From Vicingaceae bacterium (GTDB lineage Bacteria; Bacteroidota; Bacteroidia; Flavobacteriales_E; Vicingaceae): a DNA stretch of 64,000 bases. Every line of letters starts with the position of its first letter. Position 1 is the first letter of the stretch. The translations under genes and the position numbers were made by a program. Below are positions 57,518 through 64,000 of this stretch, in pieces. The DNA lies in assembly GCA_028245195.1 (NCBI GenBank), contig JAOKCF010000003.1, positions 124,001 through 188,000 of the forward strand, read 5' to 3'. The notes under the pieces are model-generated. The model was not told where the DNA came from. It did not search any database and worked only from the letters and a program-made list of their open reading frames with translations.

Positions 57518-58657
57518 ATGAATATTGGAATTGTTTGTTATCCGACCTTTGGTGGGAGTGGGGTTGTAGCTACTGAGCTAGGCAAGGCTTTAGCGTTAAA
57601 AGGACATCAAATTCATTTTATTTCCTATCAGCAACCGGTTCGTTTAGGTAGTTTTCATGAAAATATCTGGTATCATGAGGTAAACGTTTCCGATTATCCC
57701 CTTTTTGATTACCAGCCATACGAGCTGGTATTAGCTAGTAAGTTAGTGGATGTGGTGAAGTATGAAAAGTTAGACTTACTACACGTTCATTATGCTATCC
57801 CTCATGCTTCAGCAGCATACATGGCGCAGCAAATTTTAAAAACAGAAGGAATTAATATTCCATTTATAACTACACTGCACGGGACGGACATTACATTGGT
57901 GGGAAAAGATTCTTCTTTTGAACCTGTGATTACGTTTGCGATTAATCAAAGTAATGCGGTAACGGCTGTTTCTGAGAGATTAAAGAAAGACACTTTAGAT
58001 CACTTTAAAATCAATAGAGGTATTGAGGTTATTCCAAATTTCATTTGCATTGATGGTTTTAAAACACCAGAAATAGATTTGGAATTGAAGAAAAATATTG
58101 CACCAAATGGAGAGAAGATATTAGCTCATGTTTCTAACTTTAGACCAGTAAAAAAGGTTTGCGATGTGGTTAAAATCTTTGCTAAAGTAAGAGAGGAAAT
58201 GCCTTGTAAATTATTGCTTATTGGCGACGGACCGGATAGGCATGTAGCAGAAACTTTTTGCAGAGAAAGAGGAATTAGTAAAGATTTGATTGTATTGGGA
58301 AAAGTGAAGGACACTCAACATGTTTTAGGTATTGCAGATTTGTTTTTATTGCCTTCTGAATTTGAGAGTTTCGGATTAGCAGCTTTAGAAGCAATGGCAG
58401 TAGGAGTTCCTGTTATATCTTCCAATACGGGTGGAATTCCTGAAGTAAATAAGGAAGGTTTTTCCGGGTTTCTTAGTAATGTAGGAGATGTTGAAGAGAT
58501 GGCGAAAAATGCACTAAGTTTGCTGCAAAACGAGGATAAGTTGACTCAATTCAAAGAACAGGCTTTTGGTCAGGCTAAAAAGTTTGATATCTTGAATGTG
58601 CTTCCCTTGTACGAGAATTTATATCAAAGAGTAGTTGAGCACCCGAGTACTTTTTAA
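57518..58657 (+). CDS. bshA: N-acetyl-alpha-D-glucosaminyl L-malate synthase BshA
   Basis: The 379-residue GT4-family glycosyltransferase joins L-malate to N-acetylglucosamine from UDP-GlcNAc, the first step to the thiol bacillithiol. The N-terminus reads MNIGIVCYPTFGGSGVVATELG, and FITTLHGTDITLVGKD and the donor-binding LPSEFESFGLAALEAMAVGVPVI are typical (quoted in part: SEFESFGLAALEAMA). It starts 6 bp after the GH3 fusion gene, so the two are probably co-transcribed. BshB and BshC are not in this window. Confidence 0.93.
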   Translation: MNIGIVCYPTFGGSGVVATELGKALALKGHQIHFISYQQPVRLGSFHENIWYHEVNVSDYPLFDYQPYELVLASKLVDVVKYEKLDLLHVHYAIPHASAAYMAQQILKTEGINIPFITTLHGTDITLVGKDSSFEPVITFAINQSNAVTAVSERLKKDTLDHFKINRGIEVIPNFICIDGFKTPEIDLELKKNIAPNGEKILAHVSNFRPVKKVCDVVKIFAKVREEMPCKLLLIGDGPDRHVAETFCRERGISKDLIVLGKVKDTQHVLGIADLFLLPSEFESFGLAALEAMAVGVPVISSNTGGIPEVNKEGFSGFLSNVGDVEEMAKNALSLLQNEDKLTQFKEQAFGQAKKFDILNVLPLYENLYQRVVEHPSTF

Positions 58658-58983
58658 CCAAATGTTTGGAAGGGAAACCGAGTAAACCTGTTTTATGAGA
58701 CAAGGCATCAAGCAAATTAAGCGCTTAATACTAAGGCGTTCTTTAATGGACTTTTATTCATTTCTGCCGGTGTTATTATGGGTTATCGATTTTTTTACTA
58801 GCCAAAAGAAAGTCACGCTTACTTTACTTTATTAGGATTTTGGATATCGTATTTACCCAAAATTTCAGTCTTGACTTTCCTAAAACTTTTTTACTATTTT
58901 ATCGTATACTTTTTTTAATATTAAATTTGAAGAGGTTTGATTAACGTATTTACCTGACAATGTTTTACACAATCTAAATTCTT
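58658..58983. other. Intergenic region with a short ORF and a -7 box
   Basis: An ATG frame of 46 codons (58695-58835, starting MRQGIKQIKRLILRRSL) is open, but has no visible family, signal or clear ribosome binding site, so it is not called as a gene. TAAATTTG at 58922-58929 fits the -7 box and could start the transcript of the following gene, with a leader of about 50 nt. Nothing else is recognised. Confidence 0.35.
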
Positions 58984-60753
58984 ATGAAACAAATTCGCTT
59001 TTATTTTACATTTATCAGTTTAATTATTTCATTGCACTATTCTTATTCTCAAACTATACCAAGTTCAAGAACAGTAGATTGGTCAAGCGCAGGTTTAGCT
59101 GCAACCCAAATTGAACCATCTGTAATTATTGACTTTAGAAGCAGAGGCGGTTCTAATAATGGTGTTACAGCAAATGATTCTGTTTTTACTGCTATTCTAA
59201 ACTCCATCAATCAAGGAGATTCTGCAACTATATTTTTTCCAAATGGTAATTATTTATTCAATCAAAGTTTAAACCTTCGAAGTAATGTTTTCATCTCAGG
59301 TGAGTCTACTGATTCTACAATCTTAACTTTTAATTTAAATGGAAGTGGAGACTTAATAAATCTTATCGGAAGCTCAACAAACGATACTTCTTTTATTACC
59401 TCAACGCTGCCAAAAGGCAGTAATTCCCTTTCTGTTAACAATAGTAATTTATTTAATGTTGGTGATTTTATCCGGCTTATTGATATTGATACATCAAAAG
59501 TTACCTCAACATGGGCGACTGGTTCTACAGGACAAATAGTGAGAATTATTGCCATAAATGGCTCAACACTTCAAATAGATAAAAATTTAAGAAGAGCTTA
59601 TACTATTAATAATCAACCATTCATTAGAAGATTAAACATGATTGAAAATAACAAGATTGAAAGCTTAACTATTAATAGAATGGATAGTACAGCGGGAAGT
59701 TTTAGCAATATTAATTTTGTTTACGCATACAATTCTAAAGTTTCTTGTGTAAAAAGTTATGATTGTAATTTTTCGCATATAGAAGCTAATTACAGTAGGA
59801 ACATAGAAATTGAAGGTTCCTATTTTCAGCACAGTTATGGTTACGGTAGTGGCGGAAGGGCATATGGAGTAATGCTACACTTTACAACAAGTGATTGTTT
59901 TGTTTATAACAATAAGTTCAACCATTTGAGGCATTCAATGATTTTACAAGCTGGCTCTAACGGAAATGTATTTGCTTATAATTATTCCATAAATCCATTT
60001 TGGTCAGGAACCTCTCTTCCATCCGATGCTGCTGGTGATTTGGTTTTACATGGAAATTACGTTTATGCCAATCTTTTTGAAGGTAACATCGTTCAAAATT
60101 TGGTAATTGATAATTCACATGGAATAAATGGCCCTCACAATGTATTTTTTAGAAACAGAGTTGATAATTACGGTATAGTAATGAATACAACTGATGTTAC
60201 TGATTCAGCTTGTTTTGTTGGAAATGAAGTAACCAATACCGGTTTTTTCAAAGGAAATTACCTTTTGGCAGGTAATGGCCATTTTGAACATGGAAACAAT
60301 GTGATAGGTACAGTTAGACCGTCTGGTACAAATTCACTTTCAGACAGCAGTTACTATTTCTTTAACGCGCCTTCCTATTATTTTTCAAATTCAATTTGGC
60401 CCCCAATTGGAATTCCTAACGCTATTAATTCAAACACTACAGAAGCGGAAGTCAAATATAATTCTGGAGCATTAACCCAATGCAACTCCGCCATTTCTAG
60501 CCAAATAAAAAAGAATAACAACACTGAAGCTAATATAAAAATATTCCCTAATCCCGTTGAAAATAATTTTAAAATTCAAAGTGACGCTAGTTTAAAAGAA
60601 ATTATCATTTACTCTATATCTGGTAAAGTAATATTTTATTCAATGAAACATTTAAACGATATTGATTTGAGTTCCTTCCCAAAAGGTATTTATCTAATGA
60701 AAGCAATTACAGAAAGAGACGAAATTTATAACCAAAAAATAATAAAAAAATAG
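58984..60753 (+). CDS. T9SS-exported right-handed beta-helix (pectate lyase-like) protein
   Basis: The 589-residue protein has a signal peptide (ending YSYSQ), a start typical of pectate lyase-fold proteins (VIIDFRSRGGSNNGVTANDS and TIFFPNGNYLFNQSLNLR), a long series of parallel beta-helix turns rich in Asn (for example FVYNNKFNHLRHSMILQAGSN), and a type A T9SS sorting domain at the C-terminus (KIFPNPVENNFKI and LSSFPKGIYLMKA). It is exported to the surface or medium. A polysaccharide lyase, hydrolase or adhesin are all possible; no catalytic set was identified. It has its own upstream box and is flanked by gene-poor DNA. Confidence 0.75.
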   Translation: MKQIRFYFTFISLIISLHYSYSQTIPSSRTVDWSSAGLAATQIEPSVIIDFRSRGGSNNGVTANDSVFTAILNSINQGDSATIFFPNGNYLFNQSLNLRSNVFISGESTDSTILTFNLNGSGDLINLIGSSTNDTSFITSTLPKGSNSLSVNNSNLFNVGDFIRLIDIDTSKVTSTWATGSTGQIVRIIAINGSTLQIDKNLRRAYTINNQPFIRRLNMIENNKIESLTINRMDSTAGSFSNINFVYAYNSKVSCVKSYDCNFSHIEANYSRNIEIEGSYFQHSYGYGSGGRAYGVMLHFTTSDCFVYNNKFNHLRHSMILQAGSNGNVFAYNYSINPFWSGTSLPSDAAGDLVLHGNYVYANLFEGNIVQNLVIDNSHGINGPHNVFFRNRVDNYGIVMNTTDVTDSACFVGNEVTNTGFFKGNYLLAGNGHFEHGNNVIGTVRPSGTNSLSDSSYYFFNAPSYYFSNSIWPPIGIPNAINSNTTEAEVKYNSGALTQCNSAISSQIKKNNNTEANIKIFPNPVENNFKIQSDASLKEIIIYSISGKVIFYSMKHLNDIDLSSFPKGIYLMKAITERDEIYNQKIIKK

Positions 60754-61189
60754 TTTTAAATTTTAGCTTTTATCTAGTTAAGATGAGTTCAAACAATAGC
60801 TAAGGTGTTTTCTAATTCTCAAATAAAGTGATTTTTAATAGAAATTCGATACAAATACAGAGTGATTTCTAATTGACAAATAGAGTGATTTCTGATAGAA
60901 AATTGTATCGAGATTGGCAATTAGAACCGAATTAATATCCTATCTGAATTCAAATTTTACCATATTTCAAATCAAACATTATTTTATACCCTACAGAAGT
61001 AATAATGAAAGGAACCTTATTGCAACTTATCATTTTGGGCGAAGATTAACTAAAAAATGATGAAACCAAATGGTTTTATTGGATTTTAGCTACAAATCAA
61101 AAAATATTAAACCTTTTAATTCTTATTATGAGAATTACCGTTTTGGCAAAACTGCGTTTCAATGCAGTTTAGGTTTCGTTATATTTAGT
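60754..61189. other. Gene-poor stretch
   Basis: About 440 bp with no ORF or RNA gene I can support. It holds the degenerate tandem repeat listed separately (60802-60915) and otherwise AT-rich sequence without recognisable features. Confidence 0.6.
60802..60915. repeat. Degenerate ~57 bp tandem repeat
   Basis: Two tandem units share the order A-B: A reads like A(A/G)GTGATTTCTAATT..CAAATA and B like AGTGATTT(T/C)T(A/G)ATAGAAA. The units start near 60802 and 60860. A 9 bp inverted pair, TCGATACAA (60846-60854) and TTGTATCGA (60903-60911), is embedded. The function is unknown; it may be debris of an older repeat. Confidence 0.5.
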
Positions 61190-61273
61190 TTATTTCAATT
61201 TCTCTATTATAGATTTAATGCTAGTCTTTAATTCTTCGTATTCTTTTTCGGTCACAAATAATTCTAAAAAGCT
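61190..61273 (-). pseudogene. 3' remnant of a gene
   Basis: A 28-codon frame on the minus strand ends FLELFVTEKEYEELKTSIKSIIEKLK and a stop. It reads like the helical C-terminus of a small protein, but an in-frame TAG lies directly upstream and there is no start codon. It lies about 70 bp beyond the 3' end of tRNA-Arg, a usual place for integration leftovers. The parent family is not identified. Confidence 0.3.
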
Positions 61274-61303
61274 CTATGATGGGGAAGATGTGGGGAAACA
61301 AAA

Positions 61304-61336
61304 AAGGCAACCACCTATTATGTAGGTAATTGCCTT
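61304..61336 (-). terminator. Terminator of tRNA-Arg
   Basis: Read on the minus strand, AAGGCAA / TTGCCTT forms the base of a stem with a further ACCTA / TAGGT pairing inside, followed by a run of U. It starts about 10 nt after the tRNA 3' end and fits a single-gene tRNA transcript. Confidence 0.8.
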
Positions 61337-61345
61337 CTTTTATTG

Positions 61346-61419
61346 TGACCTCGGCAAGATTCAAACTTGCAACCTCCACAGCCGTAATGTGGTGCACTAT
61401 TCAGTTATGCTACGAGGCC
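61346..61419 (-). tRNA. tRNA-Arg (anticodon ACG) with altered elbow
   Basis: The 74 nt minus-strand sequence folds as a cloverleaf: acceptor GGCCTCG/CGAGGTC (one G-U), D stem GCAT/GTGC, anticodon stem CCACA/TGTGG with loop TTACGGC (anticodon ACG), T stem GCAAG/CTTGC, discriminator A. A20 and C35, the arginine identity bases, are present. Unusually, position 19 is A and position 56 is U (T-loop TTTGAAT), so the universal G19-C56 pair is replaced by A19-U56. A -7 box upstream and terminator downstream suggest it is expressed. A diverged second copy or pseudo-tRNA is possible. Confidence 0.85.
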
Positions 61420-61431
61420 ATTTGATGGCTG

Positions 61432-61439
61432 CAAAAGTA
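61432..61439 (-). promoter_or_regulatory. -7 promoter box of tRNA-Arg
   Basis: TACTTTTG on the minus strand matches TAnnTTTG exactly and lies 12 nt upstream of the tRNA 5' end, the right distance for a short 5' leader. No clear -33 TTG was found. Confidence 0.55.
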
Positions 61440-61660
61440 GAAAAATAGATAGAACTGACCCTTAAAAGCGTAGTTTATTTTTTTATGAGAATTTTAACCC
61501 CTTTTAAATTTAGAACTCACTAATTGATTGGTTGGTATAATTCACGGTGTCGCGAATTGAAATGAATTTACTTTTCTCAATTTACAAACTGAAATAGTTA
61601 ATTTTAGAAAGTTGACTTATGAAGCTTGAATAGCATTCATAAAAGAAAAAATAAACTACC

Positions 61661-63568
61661 ATGAGCAATTATCACATCAAACATTTAGAAGAATATTGGC
61701 AAGTTTACCGCAAGTCGGTTCGGAAACCTGAGAACTTTTGGGAAGAAATCGCAGAGGAACATTTTTTATGGAGAATAAAGTGGGAAAAGGTCTTGGAATG
61801 GGATTTTTCAAAGCCAGAAGTAACGTGGTACAAAGGGGCAAAATTGAATATCACTGAAAATTGTATTGATCGTCATTTGACCACAAGGGCGAATAAAACG
61901 GCAATCCTATTTGAACCAAATGACCCGAAAGAAAAAGCGCAACATATCTCCTACAAAGAGCTACATAAGAGAGTTTGCAAGTTTGCGAATGTGTTAAAGT
62001 CTAAAGGAATTGAAAAAGGAGATCGAGTGTGTATTTATTTACCCATGATACCTGAATTGGCAGTTTCCGTTTTAGCTTGTGCGAGAATTGGTGCTATACA
62101 TTCCGTTGTTTTTGCCGGGTTTAGTGCTTCTGCACTAGCCATAAGAATAAATGATTGTGATTGTAAAATGGTCATTTGTTCCGATGGATCTTATAGAGGT
62201 GCTAAGACCATTGATTTGAAAGTAATAGTTGATCAGGCGTTAGAGACATGTCCTGGAGTTGAAACCAACTTGATGATCAACAGAACGGGTGGAGAGGTAA
62301 CAATGAAAGAAGGCAGAGACACTTGGATTCAGCCTTTATTAGACACCGCTTCTGCAGATTGTGAAGCGACCATTGTTGATGCTGAAGATCCTTTATTCAT
62401 TCTATATACATCTGGTTCAACCGGCAAACCAAAAGGAATGGTGCACACTACGGCAGGCTACATGGTGTATACGGGATATACCTTTAAAAATGTATTTCAA
62501 TATCGTGAAAATGATGTGTATTGGTGCACTGCCGATATTGGATGGATTACAGGGCACAGTTACATTGTGTATGGTCCGCTGGCCAATGGGGCAACAACAG
62601 TTATGTTTGAAGGTGTTCCTTCTTACCCTGATTGTGGTCGTTTTTGGGAAATTGTGGAAAAACATAAAGTAACGCAGTTTTATACCGCTCCCACCGCAAT
62701 TCGCGCATTGGCAAAAGAGAAATTGGACTATGTAGACAAGCACGATTTAAGCAGTCTTAAAGTATTGGGGACTGTTGGAGAACCCATCAACGAGGAAGCT
62801 TGGCACTGGTACAATGATCATGTAGGTAAACGGAAAAGCCCAATTGCAGATACCTGGTGGCAAACTGAGACTGGCGGAATTATGATTAGTCCAATTCCAT
62901 ATTCAACGCCAACTATACCCACCTTTGCAACCTTGCCTTTGCCTGGAATTCAACCTGCATTAATGGATGGACAAGGAAATGAGCTGAAGGAAAATCAAGT
63001 GGAAGGCAGATTGACTATTAAGTTTCCATGGCCCTCAATGGCTAGAACCATTTATGGGAATCACGATCGTTATAGAGAGACCTATTTTAGCACCTTTAAA
63101 AACATGTATTTTACAGGTGATGGCGCTCGCAGAGATGCAGTAGGTTATTATCGAATTACCGGAAGAGTAGATGACGTCATTATTGTAAGTGGGCATAATT
63201 TGGGTACCGCTCCTATTGAAGATGCTATAAATGAACACCCTGCGGTGGCGGAGAGTGCAATTGTTGGATTTCCGCACGACATTAAGGGAAATGCCCTTTA
63301 CGGATACATCACCCTAAAGGAAACTGGCGAAGTAAGAGACCAAGACAATCTAAGAAATGAAATCAATCAATTAATTACGGATAAAATAGGGCCAATAGCA
63401 AAACTGAATAAAATTCAGTTTACCAATGGTTTGCCAAAAACAAGAAGTGGGAAAATTATGCGCAGAATTCTTCGAAAAATAGCGGAGAAGGATACTAGTA
63501 ATTTGGGAGATACAAGTACTTTATTGAACCCTGAAGTAGTTCAAGACATTATGGATAATGCAATCTAG
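61661..63568 (+). CDS. acsA: Acetyl-CoA synthetase
   Basis: The 635-residue enzyme of the ANL superfamily activates acetate to acetyl-CoA via acetyl-AMP. The AMP-binding loop YTSGSTGKPKGMVHT (near 248), the substrate region WWQTETGGIMISPIP and the C-terminal catalytic lysine in PKTRSGKIMRRILRK are all present. The WWQTETGG motif, with the conserved second tryptophan, favours acetate over longer acids. The lysine is the classic site of reversible acetylation. It is monocistronic with long AT-rich flanks. Confidence 0.94.
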   Translation: MSNYHIKHLEEYWQVYRKSVRKPENFWEEIAEEHFLWRIKWEKVLEWDFSKPEVTWYKGAKLNITENCIDRHLTTRANKTAILFEPNDPKEKAQHISYKELHKRVCKFANVLKSKGIEKGDRVCIYLPMIPELAVSVLACARIGAIHSVVFAGFSASALAIRINDCDCKMVICSDGSYRGAKTIDLKVIVDQALETCPGVETNLMINRTGGEVTMKEGRDTWIQPLLDTASADCEATIVDAEDPLFILYTSGSTGKPKGMVHTTAGYMVYTGYTFKNVFQYRENDVYWCTADIGWITGHSYIVYGPLANGATTVMFEGVPSYPDCGRFWEIVEKHKVTQFYTAPTAIRALAKEKLDYVDKHDLSSLKVLGTVGEPINEEAWHWYNDHVGKRKSPIADTWWQTETGGIMISPIPYSTPTIPTFATLPLPGIQPALMDGQGNELKENQVEGRLTIKFPWPSMARTIYGNHDRYRETYFSTFKNMYFTGDGARRDAVGYYRITGRVDDVIIVSGHNLGTAPIEDAINEHPAVAESAIVGFPHDIKGNALYGYITLKETGEVRDQDNLRNEINQLITDKIGPIAKLNKIQFTNGLPKTRSGKIMRRILRKIAEKDTSNLGDTSTLLNPEVVQDIMDNAI

Positions 63569-63663
63569 TGGTTGAATTCATTTGCCAGAAATTGTAAATA
63601 GGATGAATGATTTAATTTAATTCTACCTTTTCTGTTTCTGCTAACCTGCTAATATCTAATTGC

Positions 63664-63888
63664 ATGTCAACTACAAAAAAGGGAGAAAGTAAAATTGCAG
63701 CATTTCTAAAACAGGGAGCAAGTGTGACAACAACAAGAGCACATGTGCATTGGGTGGTAACAGAATTTGGAGCAGTTAACTTATTTGGGAAAGATTTAGT
63801 GATACGCGCAAATTTGTTAAAATCAATAGCGCACCCAAACCACAGAAAAGAATTAGAACGTTTAATTAAAGAGCGATTTAGGGTTTAG
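63664..63888 (+). CDS. Small hypothetical protein
   Basis: The 74-residue protein starts MSTTKKGESKIAAFLKQGASVTTTRAHVHWVV and ends in a helical, basic stretch (HRKELERLIKERFRV). It has no signal peptide or membrane helix. The composition is that of a small folded cytoplasmic protein, and the frame is credible, but I recognise no family. It is 95 bp downstream of acsA and could be a separate unit. Confidence 0.55.
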   Translation: MSTTKKGESKIAAFLKQGASVTTTRAHVHWVVTEFGAVNLFGKDLVIRANLLKSIAHPNHRKELERLIKERFRV

Positions 63889-63919
63889 GAAATTAAATAG
63901 AGAGGGGTTCAACAAACTT

Positions 63920-64000
63920 CTATTTTATCAGTGAACTATCTACAATATCGTGACTTTCTAAGTTGTTAATCCCCCAATTTTCTAATTCATCTTCCGTCCA
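63920..64000 (-). CDS. 3' end of a gene cut by the window edge
   Basis: The last 26 codons of a minus-strand frame read WTEDELENWGINNLESHDI... and stop at 63920. The composition is protein-like and acidic, and the ORF runs off the window. No family can be given from this fragment. Confidence 0.45.
   Translation of the reverse strand, partial: WTEDELENWGINNLESHDIVDSSLIK

Noticed and set aside
58695-58835. 46-codon ORF starting MRQGIKQIKRL
   Set aside because: No recognisable family, no clear ribosome binding site, and such a length is expected by chance in AT-rich DNA.

Overview
The window reads as chromosomal DNA of an AT-rich marine-type Bacteroidota, most likely a member of the Flavobacteriia or a close relative. 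The signs are a SusC/SusD pair, type IX secretion (T9SS) C-terminal sorting domains, a short primary sigma factor without region 1.1, bacillithiol synthesis (BshA), and Bacteroidota-type -7 promoter boxes (TAnnTTTG). No rRNA, CRISPR array, phage or intact insertion sequence was seen. All calls come from reading the sequence and the supplied ORF track; no database search was run.

Region 1 (1-11.8 kb) is the translation/transcription core on the + strand: end of tuf, tRNA-Trp, secE, nusG, rplK, rplA, rplJ, rplL, rpoB, rpoC and a DUF3467 gene, closed by a strong terminator. A large two-part hairpin sits between rplL and rpoB.

Region 2 (11.9-36.6 kb) is the most distinctive part: a beta-glucan (laminarin-type) utilisation locus. 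The minus-strand arm encodes a putative GH149/GH94-like glucan phosphorylase, GH30, GH16, an MFS sugar transporter, GH17, a BadF-type sugar kinase, and the four enzymes from glucose 6-phosphate to pyruvate plus glyceraldehyde 3-phosphate through the Entner-Doudoroff route (zwf, pgl, edd, eda), headed by a NUDIX-like regulator. The divergent + arm encodes SusC, SusD, a PKD surface lipoprotein, a second GH16 lipoprotein and a T9SS-exported protein with three copies of a beta-rich module that also ends the PKD lipoprotein. The inferred flow is: surface capture and cleavage, TonB-dependent uptake, periplasmic trimming, inner-membrane import, phosphorylation and Entner-Doudoroff breakdown, all in one locus.

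Region 3 (36.7-54.3 kb) is mostly housekeeping: recG, a WD40 protein, pheT, a pterin carbinolamine dehydratase, htpG behind a sigma-54-like site, a lemA/TPM-domain operon, rpoD, a DjlA-like J-protein, three rhomboid proteases (two in an operon with mutL) and small membrane proteins. Between rpoD and the J-protein lie a short, possibly 5'-truncated gene and a highly structured ~110 bp element that looks like a mobile-cassette or MITE-type sequence.

Region 4 (54.4-64 kb) holds a NagZ-like GH3/serine beta-lactamase fusion, bshA, a T9SS beta-helix protein, a ~0.9 kb gene-poor stretch with degenerate repeats, a gene remnant and an unusual tRNA-Arg, then acetyl-CoA synthetase, a small hypothetical gene and a gene cut by the window end.
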